Below, piece by piece: positions 40,887 to 50,222 of a stretch of 64,000 bases of DNA. This DNA is from CAYREX01 sp964423505 (GTDB taxonomy: Bacteria; Fermentibacterota; Fermentibacteria; Fermentibacterales; JCC-6): NCBI GenBank assembly GCA_964423505.1, contig CAYREX010000013.1:1-64000 (forward strand), written 5' to 3'. The stretch's first letter is position 1; the number at the start of each line of letters is the position of its first letter. The notes beneath the pieces are model-generated. The model was not told the DNA's origin and ran no database searches. It saw only the letters and a list, made by a program, of their open reading frames with translations. The position numbers and the translations under genes were made by a program.

Positions 40887-42374
40887 TTGCTCGAGGTAGC
40901 CATAGGGCTGGACATGGGCACCACCCGCGTGAAGGGGGGCGCCTTCGATGCCGGGGGGACCTTGCTGGCCTCCTCCGGCCTCTCCGCGCCTCCTCTCTCC
41001 GACTGGCGGGGCCTTCTCTCCTTCGACGCGGACAGGTACCTGCTGCGGGTCGTACAGGTTCTCTCGGCGGTCGCCGGCGACCTGCCGGACGACGCGGTCC
41101 CCGTGGCCCTCTCCCTCTCCTCGCAGAGGGCGACCGTGGTACCGCTCGCGGAAGGCTCCGAGGGGCTGCCCGCCATCTCCTGGCAGGATACGAATGGAGC
41201 AGACGACCTCTCCCGGGTGTGCGCCGGCATGGGGGAGGGGCGTTTCCGGTCGGTCACCGGGCTGCCCCCGAGCGCCCTCTGGTCCGTATCGAAGATCCTC
41301 GCCGTCCGCCGAGCCCTGGAGGAGGAGGGCGGCCGTCCCGTCCGGGGCATGATGCTCCTGCACGACTCCGTCCTGGAGGGACTGGGAGCCGACCGTGCCG
41401 TGACGGACCCATCCTCCGCCTCCCTGACGGGCCTCTTCGACGTGCGCGGGCTCGAGTGGAGCGGAGAGCTTCTGGAGGCGGCCGGTCTCGACCGGGTCAT
41501 GCTGCCGGATGTCCTGCCTGCAGGCACTGTATGCGGAACGCTCGACCGGGGGATAGCCTCCGCAGCCGGCCTCCCGGATGACCTGCCGCTGGTTGTCGGG
41601 GGCGGAGACCAGCAGTGCGCCGCCCTGGGAATGGGATGCTCCGAGAGGGGCGAGGCCGCTCTCTGTCTGGGTACGGCCGCCGTGCTGAGCTGCCCGGTGG
41701 AGGAGCCGGTCACGGACGGGGGCGGCTTCTTCTGCACTGCCCACGTCGTGCCGGGCAGATGGGTGATAGAGGGCATACAGAACAGCTTCGCCTCCTCCCT
41801 CGACTGGGCCGGCGCCCTCCTGGGCCACCCGGAGCCGGCGGTCAGGGAGGAGCTGGCCCTGGGAGCCCCCCGGGGGGCCTCCGGCGTCCGGTTCCTCCCC
41901 TTCCTGGCCGGCATCGGCTCGCCGGACTACGACGACCGGACTTTCGGGGCATTCATGGGCATCCGGGGCTCCACCGGGTCCGCCGAGCTCCTGAGGGCCG
42001 TCTACGAGGGGGTTCTCCTGGAGTCCAGGCGGGTGCTGGACGCGGCGGGGCGGGCGGTCCCCATAGAGAGGCTGGTCCTGGGGGGAGGACCGACAACCGG
42101 CTCGGCCACCGGGCTCATGGCGGAGGTGCTGGGCAGGGGTATACAGGTTTCAGGCCGGACCCAGGCCTCCCTGACCGGAGCCGCTGCGCTCGCCTGGCGG
42201 GGTGCGGGGAGGTTCGGGAGCGTTCCGGAGGCCGGGGAGGAGATGTCCCGCTCCGGGCTCACGGATGTCATGCCGGAGGACAGCTCGGTCTACGACTGCG
42301 CCTACGCGGATTACCTGAGGCTCGTCGGAGCCCTCCGCTCCTGCCGGCGCGGGAGGGGGGTGGGGTCCGGGTGA
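40887..42374 (+). CDS. FGGY-family carbohydrate kinase (xylulokinase-like)
   Basis: The 495-residue kinase starts at TTG 40887 behind GGAGGGGGG. FGGY motifs are present: 'GLDMGTTRVKGGAFDAGG' at the N-terminus (ATP phosphate loop), 'ISWQDTNGADDL' for substrate, 'PLVVGGGDQQCAALGMG' in the middle, and 'LVLGGGPTTGSATGLMAEVL' for adenosine binding near the C-terminus. It would phosphorylate a sugar or polyol; xylulose, gluconate or glycerol cannot be told apart reliably. The GTG of the next gene, a sensor kinase, overlaps its stop, an unusual partner for a sugar kinase. Confidence 0.85.
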   Translation: MLEVAIGLDMGTTRVKGGAFDAGGTLLASSGLSAPPLSDWRGLLSFDADRYLLRVVQVLSAVAGDLPDDAVPVALSLSSQRATVVPLAEGSEGLPAISWQDTNGADDLSRVCAGMGEGRFRSVTGLPPSALWSVSKILAVRRALEEEGGRPVRGMMLLHDSVLEGLGADRAVTDPSSASLTGLFDVRGLEWSGELLEAAGLDRVMLPDVLPAGTVCGTLDRGIASAAGLPDDLPLVVGGGDQQCAALGMGCSERGEAALCLGTAAVLSCPVEEPVTDGGGFFCTAHVVPGRWVIEGIQNSFASSLDWAGALLGHPEPAVREELALGAPRGASGVRFLPFLAGIGSPDYDDRTFGAFMGIRGSTGSAELLRAVYEGVLLESRRVLDAAGRAVPIERLVLGGGPTTGSATGLMAEVLGRGIQVSGRTQASLTGAAALAWRGAGRFGSVPEAGEEMSRSGLTDVMPEDSSVYDCAYADYLRLVGALRSCRRGRGVGSG

Positions 42375-44311
42375 GCGACCGGAGGAGGAGGAAGGCCCGC
42401 GAGCAGATGGAGGAGGTCCGGAGCGAGGCCCTGGACTTCGCCGGTATAGGCCTCTACCGCTACAGGTTCGACGGCACGGTGGTCTGGATGGACCGGGGCG
42501 CCCTCAGGCTGCTGGACCTGGAGGATACCTATCCCGACCCGGAGGACGTGGTGGGGATGAGCATAGGCGAGCTGATAGAGTACGAGGGCCCCCGCGGCCT
42601 CCTGAGGAGCGAGGTCCGGCGGAAGGGCCGCGTCAGGGACCTGCGCTATCCGTTCCGAACGCTCACCGGGAAGAAGAAGTGGGTGCTCCACGACTCCTAC
42701 CTGACCAGGGACACTACAACCGGCGAGGAGCTCATCCAGGTCATATTCAAGGACATCACCGACCTCCGGGAGGCCGAGCTGCACCTCGAGGAGGAGAGGG
42801 AGCGCCTGAGGGTGACCCTGGAGAGCATAGGCGACGGCGTCATCTCCACAGATACCTCCGGCAGGGTGGAGCTTCTCAACGGGGAGGCCGAGCGTCTCAC
42901 GGGGTGGAGCTCCGACGAGGCGCTGGGCAGACCGCTGCCGGAGGTCTTCCGGATAATCGACGAGAGGACCAGGAGGCCGGTCCGCAGCCCGGTGGACAGG
43001 GTCCTCGAGGAGGGCAGGGTGGTGGGCCTCGCCAACCACACTCTCCTGATAGCCAGGGACAGGAGCGAGAGGGCCATAGCCGACAGCGGCGCGCCGATCC
43101 TGGACTCCGGGGGTGACATCATCGGGGTGGTGCTCGTCTTCAGGGACGTCGGGAGCGAGCGGAGGGCGGAGGAGGCCAGGCAGCGGGCCGAGAAGCTGGA
43201 GTCGCTCGGCGTGCTGGCCGGAGGCATAGCCCACGACTTCAACAACTACCTGACCTCGATACTCGGCAACGTCTCCCTGGTCAGGATGGGGCTGGAGGAC
43301 GAGGGTCGCTCCGGCAGGGCGCTGGAGATGCTTCGGGACGCAGAGTCGTCAACCATCCGGGCGCGCGGGCTGACCGAGCAGCTGCTCACGTTCGCCAGGG
43401 GCGGCTCGCCGGTGAAGCGGATGGTGAGCCTTCCGGAGCTGCTCTGGCGCTGCGCGGAGTTCGCCCTCAGCGGATCGCCGGTCGCCCTGGACCTGGAAGT
43501 TCCCGAGGGCCTGCTGCCGGTGGAGGCCGACTCGACCCAGCTCGGCCAGGTGGTGGACAACCTGGTCATAAACGCCAAGCAGGCCATGCCGGACGGTGGG
43601 GTCCTGCGCATATCGGCCGGGAACGTGAGCCTCGGTGCGGCGAACGACCTCGGCCTCCCTCCGGGCGACTACGTCCGCATCGCTTTCGCCGATGAGGGGA
43701 TAGGCATAGACCGCAGGCACATCCGCAGGATATTCGACCCCTACTTCACCACCAAGCAGAGGGGCTCGGGGCTGGGCCTGGCGACCGTCTACTCCATCGT
43801 GAGGAGACACGACGGTCACATTGCCGTCGAGTCGGTGCCCGGCAGGGGGACCACCTTCGTGCTGCACCTGCCGGCCGGGGAGACCGAGGAGGAGCCGCTA
43901 CCGGAGCCTGCCCGGGGCGAGCGGAGCGGCGGCGGCAGGGTGCTGGTCATGGACGACCAGCCCGAGGTGCTCCGGGTGGCCACCCGGATGCTGGAGAAGC
44001 TCGGGTACGAGCCGCATACGGCCAGGAGCGGAGAGGAGGCCGTTGAGGCCTGCAGGGAGGCTTTCGAGGCCGGCAGGCCCTTCGACGCCCTCATACTGGA
44101 CCTGACCGTTCCCGGAGGCATGGGCGGTGTCGAGACACTGGCCCGGATAAGGGAGCGGTGGCCGGACAGGGAGATCCCTGCGATAGCCTCCAGCGGATAC
44201 TCCACCGACCCGGTCATGGGCGAGCACCATGCGTACGGATTCAGCGGGAGCATGCCGAAGCCGTACGAGATGTCGCAGCTCTCCTCGACGCTGGCCGAGG
44301 TCATCGACTGA
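42371..44311 (+). CDS. PAS-containing hybrid histidine kinase with receiver domain
   Basis: The 646-residue protein starts at GTG 42371 in the stop of the kinase gene. It has two PAS domains (about 15-135 and 145-265) joined by coiled coil. The dimerisation/phosphotransfer domain has His288 in 'GGIAHDFNNYLTSILGN'. The HATPase has an N-box 'VVDNLVINAKQAM', 'DEGIGID' and 'GSGLGLATVYSIV'. A C-terminal receiver carries 'VLVMDDQPEVL' and phosphoacceptor Asp in 'LILDLTVPGGMGG'. All catalytic boxes look intact. It is cytoplasmic, with no membrane segment. No separate DNA-binding output domain is encoded next to it; a diguanylate cyclase gene follows. Confidence 0.92.
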   Translation: MSDRRRRKAREQMEEVRSEALDFAGIGLYRYRFDGTVVWMDRGALRLLDLEDTYPDPEDVVGMSIGELIEYEGPRGLLRSEVRRKGRVRDLRYPFRTLTGKKKWVLHDSYLTRDTTTGEELIQVIFKDITDLREAELHLEEERERLRVTLESIGDGVISTDTSGRVELLNGEAERLTGWSSDEALGRPLPEVFRIIDERTRRPVRSPVDRVLEEGRVVGLANHTLLIARDRSERAIADSGAPILDSGGDIIGVVLVFRDVGSERRAEEARQRAEKLESLGVLAGGIAHDFNNYLTSILGNVSLVRMGLEDEGRSGRALEMLRDAESSTIRARGLTEQLLTFARGGSPVKRMVSLPELLWRCAEFALSGSPVALDLEVPEGLLPVEADSTQLGQVVDNLVINAKQAMPDGGVLRISAGNVSLGAANDLGLPPGDYVRIAFADEGIGIDRRHIRRIFDPYFTTKQRGSGLGLATVYSIVRRHDGHIAVESVPGRGTTFVLHLPAGETEEEPLPEPARGERSGGGRVLVMDDQPEVLRVATRMLEKLGYEPHTARSGEEAVEACREAFEAGRPFDALILDLTVPGGMGGVETLARIRERWPDREIPAIASSGYSTDPVMGEHHAYGFSGSMPKPYEMSQLSSTLAEVID

Positions 44312-44326
44312 GGAACGCAATTCCTC
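44310..44326 (+). terminator. Small hairpin after the hybrid kinase gene
   Basis: GAGGAA (44310-44315), CGCAA, TTCCTC (44321-44326) form a 6-bp stem that begins inside the stop codon. There is no T-run, so the evidence is weak. Confidence 0.25.
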
Positions 44327-44394
44327 CCCGCTGCCTTCCCCGATCGCTCATGGTAGATTAGGCGTCCCCGCCACCCCAAGGGAGGAGCCCTCGA

Positions 44395-45336
44395 TTGACC
44401 AAGGACCGCGGCAGGAACGATGGCGCCGGCGGCTGTCCCGACGGCCACGGACTGACGGACGCCCTCCTGGAGACGGTCTCGGACGGCATCTGCCTTCTTG
44501 ACGAAGGCATGAGGATCCTCAGATGGAGCCCCTCCGCGGTGGCCATTACCGGCTATTCGGAGGAGGAGGCCACCGGCTGGAGATGCTGCGACGGGATGCT
44601 GATGCACGTCGACGGCAAGGGCGAGACGCTCTGCGCGGACAGGTGCCCGGTAAGGGCCGCCCTGGAGGGGCGGGGCCCCGAGCCGGATGAGATGTACCTC
44701 AGGCACCGTGACGGGCACAGGGTACCGGTTAGGGTCAGGACCAGGCTCCTGGAGCATCCCGGCGGGGCGTCCGCTGTCCTCGAGGTCTTCTCGGACCTCT
44801 CCTCCGGCCCGGACCTGAGGGAGCGCATCGAGCGCCTGGGCAGGCAGGCCCTCCTTGACCCGCTGACCGGCCTGCCGAACAGGAGGCAGCTCGAGCGCGT
44901 TCTGGAGTCCGCTATGGCCGAGCGGGAGCGCTACGGGCTAGGCTTCGGCGTGGTGATGCTGGACCTGGACGGTCTCAAGTCGCTCAACGACAGCCACGGC
45001 CACGCGGCGGGAGACAGGGCCCTGCGCATCCTGGGGAAGACCCTCTCCGCCTCTGCCCGCACCGGAGACGCGTGGGGGAGGTGGGGCGGAGACGAGTTCC
45101 TGGGCGTGGTGAAGCTGGTGGACCGGGAGAGGCTCCGTAACGTGGCCGACAGGATGCTCCGGCTGGTACTCTCCTGCTCGGTGCCCCTCGATGGCGGCGG
45201 CGCACAGCCCCTGTGCGCCTCCGCTGGAGCGGCGCTGGCCACCGCCGGCGAAGAAGCCTCGAGCGTTGTATCCGAGGCCGACTCGATGCTGTACAGGAGC
45301 AAGCGCTCCGGCGGATGCCGGCTGACACTGGGGTAG
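44395..45336 (+). CDS. PAS-GGDEF diguanylate cyclase
   Basis: This 313-residue cytoplasmic protein starts at TTG 44395 behind GGGAGGAG. The PAS domain at about 20-140 has a Cys-rich element ('WRCCDGML', 'CADRCPV') typical of a subgroup of PAS-GGDEF proteins; it could bind a metal or sense redox. The GGDEF domain carries 'DPLTGLPNRRQLE', 'LDLDGLKSLNDSHGH' and an intact active site 'RWGGDEFLG'. An RTGD five residues before GGDEF fits the inhibitory I-site. It should make cyclic di-GMP and be feedback-inhibited. It lies 84 bases after the hybrid kinase gene. Confidence 0.92.
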   Translation: MTKDRGRNDGAGGCPDGHGLTDALLETVSDGICLLDEGMRILRWSPSAVAITGYSEEEATGWRCCDGMLMHVDGKGETLCADRCPVRAALEGRGPEPDEMYLRHRDGHRVPVRVRTRLLEHPGGASAVLEVFSDLSSGPDLRERIERLGRQALLDPLTGLPNRRQLERVLESAMAERERYGLGFGVVMLDLDGLKSLNDSHGHAAGDRALRILGKTLSASARTGDAWGRWGGDEFLGVVKLVDRERLRNVADRMLRLVLSCSVPLDGGGAQPLCASAGAALATAGEEASSVVSEADSMLYRSKRSGGCRLTLG

Positions 45337-45349
45337 CGGGCTGAGGCCG

Positions 45350-46456
45350 GTGGTCGTGGCCGGCGGCGGCCCCGCCGGCTCCGCATGCGCCTTCAGGCTG
45401 GCCTCCCGGGGGGTGAGGTGCCTGCTCCTGGACGGTGCGGTCTTTCCCAGGGACAAGACCTGCGGGGGCGCACTCAGCCATCGGGGCGCGGCCCTGCTGC
45501 TCTCGTCGGGGATGCTCACCCGGCGGGAGCTCCGCTCCCTCACCCTGGCTGCGCGTACCAGCCTGGACCTCTACCGGAGGGACGAGCTCCTCTGCTCCTG
45601 CGATGCGGGCGGCCCGCCGGTGAGGCTGGTCTCCCGCCGGGACTTCGACGCCCTCCTCCTCCGGAGGGCCGAGGAGGCCGGGGCGGCTCTCCGGCAGGGA
45701 GAGGCGGTCCTGGAGGTGCGCCCCGGCGAGGTGACCACGTCGCTTGGGCGGTCGCTGGGCTGGTCCTTCCTCGTCGGGGCCGACGGAGCCCGGAGCGTCG
45801 TCCGGAGAAGCATAGGCGCGGGCTCGGGCAGGGGCCTCGGTCTCGGCATGGAGGTCTTCCTCCCGATGGAGCGGGTGCCTCCCGGCATCCGCGACCGGCT
45901 GGGCATAAGGTTCGGGGACATCCCCTACGGCTACTGCTGGACCTTCCCCGGGGCCGACTCTCTCTGCGCCGGGGCGGGGGCGGTGGGCAGCCCCGCTTCC
46001 GGGGCGGACGTCCGCGCGGGTCTGGAGAGGCTGCTCGGCTCAATCGGGGCCGGCCCACTGCAGACCCGGCCGGCGGGAGCGCCCATCCCCTCGCTGTCAC
46101 TGCACCGGAGGATGGGCCGCGGCAGGGTCTACCTGGCCGGCGACGCCGCCGGCCTGGTGGACCAGGTCTCCGGGGAGGGCATCAGCCATGCCCTGGAGAG
46201 CGGGATGCTGGTTGCCGACGCGATAGCCGGAGGGGGGGAGAGGGGTCGGATGCTTGCCGAGGCCCGGGCCGGCTGCATGGGCGTCGTCGGGGAATCGACT
46301 CTCTTCCGCCACCTGCTTTTCGGCAGGGCGCTGCAGCCGTCTGCCCTGCGCAGGCTGTCAGGCTCGCGGAAGTTCGCCGAGGGCTACTGGCGTCTGATAT
46401 CCGGCAAGGTCGGCTACCGGCAGCTCATGTCGGAGCTGCTGCTCGGGAGTCGCTGA
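45350..46456 (+). CDS. Geranylgeranyl-reductase-family FAD oxidoreductase
   Basis: This is a 368-residue flavoprotein that begins 'MVVAGGGPAGSACAFRLASR' (FAD Rossmann). It has 'DKTCGGALSHRG', the family's CxGG/'K-x-CGG' signature near residue 37, 'VGADGARSVVRRSIG' in the middle, and 'VYLAGDAAGLVDQVSGEGIS' near the C-terminus. Members reduce polyprenyl chains of lipids or menaquinone, or dehydrogenate other hydrophobic compounds. The start is uncertain: GTG 45350 has only a weak ribosome-binding site and follows the previous stop by 13 bases. It ends three bases before the convergent transketolase gene. Confidence 0.85.
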   Translation: MVVAGGGPAGSACAFRLASRGVRCLLLDGAVFPRDKTCGGALSHRGAALLLSSGMLTRRELRSLTLAARTSLDLYRRDELLCSCDAGGPPVRLVSRRDFDALLLRRAEEAGAALRQGEAVLEVRPGEVTTSLGRSLGWSFLVGADGARSVVRRSIGAGSGRGLGLGMEVFLPMERVPPGIRDRLGIRFGDIPYGYCWTFPGADSLCAGAGAVGSPASGADVRAGLERLLGSIGAGPLQTRPAGAPIPSLSLHRRMGRGRVYLAGDAAGLVDQVSGEGISHALESGMLVADAIAGGGERGRMLAEARAGCMGVVGESTLFRHLLFGRALQPSALRRLSGSRKFAEGYWRLISGKVGYRQLMSELLLGSR

Positions 46457-46459
46457 GCG

Positions 46460-48379
46460 TCAGCCCAGCTCCGAGACTATCCTCCCGGCTATCTGCTCCG
46501 GAAGCATGCCCTGCATCCGGTAGAGGTCCTCCGGCGCCCCCGAAACCCCGTACTCGGTTACCCCGACCCTCATGAGCGGAGGCGACTCGGCCATCGGGGC
46601 CAGGGCAAGGGCAACCCTCGCTCCCATGCCGGTGTCCGCGTCGTGGTCCTCGCAGGTGGTCACCAGCCGGTATCCGGCCAGCTCCCTCATGAGCCTCGGG
46701 CTCATGCAGAGCGGGCAGCTCAGGTTGTACACCGCGGCGTCCACTCCCCTCTCCGCCAGCAGCTCACGTACCTCCAGCGCCCGGTAGACCATGTTGCCCA
46801 TGGCCACCAGCGCGACGTCCGAGCCGCTCCGCAGCCTGTCGAACATCCCGTAGACGAACCTGTACCCGGGGCCGAAGTACGGCTCGCCCCCCTCCGCCGC
46901 TATGACCGGCTGCTTCGACCGGCCCATGGCCACGAAGAAGTTGCCCGGATGGGTCGCGACGAACCTGATGACCCTGTCGGTCTGGTTGGGGTCCGCCGGC
47001 ACGATGACGTTGTAGTGGTGGAGCGAGCCCATCAGGTTCACGTACTTGATGCACTGGTGCGTCTTGCCGTCCATACCGACGTCCAGGCCGCAGTGTGTGG
47101 CCACCACCTTCAGGTTCGTCATGTTGATGTCGTTCAGGCGGTGCTGGTTGAATGTCTCGTCCGCCGCGAAGACGCCGAAGTCGGCCCAGAAGACCACCTT
47201 GCCGGCTATGGACGCTCCCCCCGAGGCGCTGGCCGTGTTGTGCTCCATCACCCCGCACTGGAAGAAATGGTCCGGGAACTCGTCGGCGAAGGCCTTCGTC
47301 CTGACCGAGCCGGCCAGGTCGCAGTCGAAGACCAGGGGCAGGTCGTCCTGGTTCGTCCTTGCCAGGTCGAGCAGAGCCTCGCCGAAAGCGCTCCGGTTGT
47401 CGCCGACGTGGTCCGCGGGGTAGAGGATGGGGGCTCCCTCGAGGTCGAGGATGCTGTAGGAGAGCCTGAGGCTGAAGTCGGTCCCGTCCTCCCACTTCCT
47501 CTCCCTCAGCTCGCGGTAGAGCTCCAGGTCGTCCGGCTGCCCCAGCTCCCCGAGCGCCTCCCGGGCCTGCTCGCCGTCCAGCGCGCTGCCGTGGAAGCCG
47601 GGGTCGTTCTCCATGAAGGAGACTCCCTTGCCCATCACCGTCATGGCGAGGACGAGCCTGGGCGCCATGGAGGACTCCTGCGGCCTGAGCGCCCTGTAGA
47701 GGGAGGAGATGCTGTGGCCGTCGACCTCCACCACCTCCCAGCCGTCCGCCCGGTACTCCGCGGCGATGTCTGTGTACATCACCCTGTTGGTCCTGCCGGA
47801 TATCTGAAGGCCGTTGCAGTCCACCACCACGGTGACGTTGTCCAGGCCGCAGGCCCTTACGAACCGCCTGGCCTCGCCTATCTGGCCCTTCTGCTGCTCT
47901 CCGTCGCCCATCAGGACCCAGACCCGGTTCTTGATGCCCCGGGCCCTGTCGGCCACCGCCATGCCGGCTGCGGCCGAGAGTCCCTGGCCGAGGTTCCCGG
48001 TGGTGAGCTCCACCCCCGGCACGGAGCGCTCTATGTGTCCCTCGAAGGGGCTCCCCGCCTTCCTGAAGGTGGCCACCGCCCGCTCCAGGTCGAAGAATCC
48101 GAGCCTGCCGAGCACGGAGTATACCCCCGGCGATATGTGGCCGTTGCTGACCACTATGCGGTCACGGCCCTCCCTGACCGGCGACCTGGGATCGACGTCG
48201 GCCTGGGAGTAGAGCATGGCCAGCACTTCCATGGAAGACATCGAGCCGCCCGGATGACCGCTGCCGGCCAGCGTCGTCATCCTGATGACGTCCCCGCGGG
48301 CCAGCCTGCAGAACTCCTTCAGCTCGGAGCGGACGTCCCCCGGTATCTCCGCCGGCCTGAACAGGGTCCGCTGCATCAT
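46460..48379 (-). CDS. tkt: Transketolase
   Basis: This 639-residue thiamine-diphosphate enzyme moves two-carbon units between sugar phosphates. The N-terminal half has 'TLAGSGHPGGSMSSMEVLAM' and the TPP motif 'GDGEQQKGQIGEA', a shortened relative of GDGE..EG..WEA. The C-terminal half has 'FQCGVMEHNTASASGGASIA' with the conserved Glu. It resembles the N- and C-terminal pairs found as split genes in archaea and many anaerobes, here fused. It starts in an ATGA overlap with the formiminotransferase gene. The pairing of a histidine/folate enzyme with transketolase may reflect one-carbon and pentose supply. Confidence 0.9.
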   Translation of the reverse strand: MMQRTLFRPAEIPGDVRSELKEFCRLARGDVIRMTTLAGSGHPGGSMSSMEVLAMLYSQADVDPRSPVREGRDRIVVSNGHISPGVYSVLGRLGFFDLERAVATFRKAGSPFEGHIERSVPGVELTTGNLGQGLSAAAGMAVADRARGIKNRVWVLMGDGEQQKGQIGEARRFVRACGLDNVTVVVDCNGLQISGRTNRVMYTDIAAEYRADGWEVVEVDGHSISSLYRALRPQESSMAPRLVLAMTVMGKGVSFMENDPGFHGSALDGEQAREALGELGQPDDLELYRELRERKWEDGTDFSLRLSYSILDLEGAPILYPADHVGDNRSAFGEALLDLARTNQDDLPLVFDCDLAGSVRTKAFADEFPDHFFQCGVMEHNTASASGGASIAGKVVFWADFGVFAADETFNQHRLNDINMTNLKVVATHCGLDVGMDGKTHQCIKYVNLMGSLHHYNVIVPADPNQTDRVIRFVATHPGNFFVAMGRSKQPVIAAEGGEPYFGPGYRFVYGMFDRLRSGSDVALVAMGNMVYRALEVRELLAERGVDAAVYNLSCPLCMSPRLMRELAGYRLVTTCEDHDADTGMGARVALALAPMAESPPLMRVGVTEYGVSGAPEDLYRMQGMLPEQIAGRIVSELG

Positions 48380-50091
48380 TCCTCGCTCTCGAGTTCCCGG
48401 CGCACGGCCTCCCTCAGCTTCGCAGTTACCGCCCGCTCCACCGCGTCAGCCGCGCCGGCGCACTCCTCCAGGGCCCTCTCGGCCCTCTCCCGGAGCGAGG
48501 CGGCCAGCTCTGCGTCGTCCAGCTCCGGCAGGTTGATGAGGACGTTGTAGTAGGCGCCGGTGGCCGCCGCCCCGGCCGCCGCGGCGGCGACCCCGGCATC
48601 GGATACCGAGGACTGCATGCCGGAGGTCTCCAGGGTCGACGCCATCCCCACCATCTCGGAGCAGAGCTCGAGTACCCCCAGGGGCACCTCGATGGCGCGG
48701 GTGACCGCGGCCTGGACATCGCCGCCGGAGCGGGCGGCGTCCATCCACGCGTTGAATGCCATTGTATCCTCGTCGATGGCGTCGAGCATCCGGTCCTTTA
48801 TCTCCTGGGCCCTGGGCGCCAGCTCCCTCATCAGCTCCCAGCTCTCCCTGCGCTTCCTCTTCTTGACCGTCAGGTTCGCCACCATCGAGTCGAGAGACGC
48901 CGCCAGCGCTCCCATGAGGGCCGCCGCGGAGCCGCCTCCCGGGGCGGGGGAGTCCGTCGAGAGCTCGTCGGCGAAGTCACGGCAGGTCATCCCGGAGAGG
49001 TCGACGTCCCGCTCGGCCACCATGTACTCGATGATCTTCTCGGTCGGGTCGAACGGCGAGACCTCCCGGAGCCCCATGGAGCGGATGGCCGTCTCGATGA
49101 GCTCGCTCTCGGGCACGCCGGTGGTCTTCCCCTGCCTGCCCACGCCTGAGAGCCCCTCGTGCTGCTTCTCGATGTAGTACCTGCCTGCCTCCAGCATCGC
49201 GGAGAGGGGGACGAGCCCCACCACCTCCGATCCGGTCACCCTGGCCCCGAGCTTCTCCGCCTCCTCCTTCACGGTCTCGTAGCCTAGGTGGAGCGGGGTT
49301 ACGGATATGTCGGTCAGGTTCATCGTGACCTGGGCGGTGTCGTACTCCTCGATGTACCAGCCGGTCGCCTTGCAGCAGTCGAGCAGCCCCGGCTGCCTCT
49401 GCCTCCTGCCCTCCTCGTCCCTTACGAACTTCCACCTGTCGGTCCTGCGGAACCTGCCCTTGTCTCGGATGGTCAGGCCGATGTCCCGGGCAACCCCCGG
49501 GTCCTTCGTGTTCAGGTTGACGTTGTAGGCTATGAGGAAGTTGCGGGCCCCTATGGTGCACACACCGGTGGATGCGACCCTGTCGCTCCACTCGTTCGGC
49601 CCGAAGTCCGGCTCCCACTCCGGCTTCCCGAGCTTGTCCGGTAGCGCCTCGTACTCCCCCTTCCTTATATCGGGCAGCTTCTCCCACTCCGGCTTCGACG
49701 CCGCCTTCTCGTAGAGGTAGACCGGTATGCCCAGCTCCTCGCCTACCCGCCTCCCGAGCCGCTGCGCCAGCCGGACGCAGTCGTCCATCGTGGCGCCGGA
49801 GACCGGGACGAATGGACAGACGTCGGTTGCGCCGTGCCTGGGATGCTCGCCGCTGTGCCTGCGCATGTCGATCAGCTCGCCGGCCCTCCGGATGAGCCTG
49901 AACGCCGACTCGACCACCGCGTCCGGGGCTCCGGCGATGGTTATGACGGTCCTGTTCGTGGCGGCTCCGGGGTCCACGTCCAGGACCTTGCAGCCGGAGA
50001 CGCCGTCCGCGGCCGCCACCACCTGGTCTATGACTTCCCTGTTCCTGCCCTCGGAGATGTTGGGGACGCACTCGACTATGCTCCTGGCCAT
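48376..50091 (-). CDS. ftcD: Bifunctional glutamate formiminotransferase / formimidoyl-THF cyclodeaminase
   Basis: The 571-residue protein combines two domains. The N-terminal formiminotransferase (to about 330) has 'VECVPNISEGRNREVIDQVV', 'MRRHSGEHPRHGATDVCPFV' (catalytic His) and 'AYNVNLNTKD'. The C-terminal cyclodeaminase (from about 365) has 'STDSPAPGGGSAAALMGAL'. Together they transfer the formimino group of formiminoglutamate to tetrahydrofolate and release ammonia. This is the last step of one histidine-degradation route and also occurs in purine fermentation. The upstream enzymes HutH/U/I are not in the window. It is the first gene of a two-gene unit with transketolase. Confidence 0.95.
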   Translation of the reverse strand: MARSIVECVPNISEGRNREVIDQVVAAADGVSGCKVLDVDPGAATNRTVITIAGAPDAVVESAFRLIRRAGELIDMRRHSGEHPRHGATDVCPFVPVSGATMDDCVRLAQRLGRRVGEELGIPVYLYEKAASKPEWEKLPDIRKGEYEALPDKLGKPEWEPDFGPNEWSDRVASTGVCTIGARNFLIAYNVNLNTKDPGVARDIGLTIRDKGRFRRTDRWKFVRDEEGRRQRQPGLLDCCKATGWYIEEYDTAQVTMNLTDISVTPLHLGYETVKEEAEKLGARVTGSEVVGLVPLSAMLEAGRYYIEKQHEGLSGVGRQGKTTGVPESELIETAIRSMGLREVSPFDPTEKIIEYMVAERDVDLSGMTCRDFADELSTDSPAPGGGSAAALMGALAASLDSMVANLTVKKRKRRESWELMRELAPRAQEIKDRMLDAIDEDTMAFNAWMDAARSGGDVQAAVTRAIEVPLGVLELCSEMVGMASTLETSGMQSSVSDAGVAAAAAGAAATGAYYNVLINLPELDDAELAASLRERAERALEECAGAADAVERAVTAKLREAVRRELESEE

Positions 50092-50149
50092 ATGTCCTCC
50101 CGGCTCGGTCTCGTGTGCGGCGAGGGGGTCTACGACCCCGCCCGGTGTG

Positions 50150-50178
50150 AGTATCTATTGGCTGTCCGGCCCGCGCAA
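50150..50178 (-). promoter_or_regulatory. Putative ftcD promoter, TTGCGC-17-GATACT
   Basis: On the minus strand TTGCGC (50178-50173) is 17 bases from GATACT (50155-50150), about 60 bases before the ftcD start. The -35 matches the one proposed for tpx. Confidence 0.35.
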
Positions 50179-50222
50179 GCCGGAGAAAGGCCGCGGGTCC
50201 GCTGACGGGAGGAATATATGCG

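Noticed and set aside
46643..48550. Plus-strand open frame of 635 codons opposite transketolase
   Set aside because: The transketolase motifs on the minus strand settle the coding strand.
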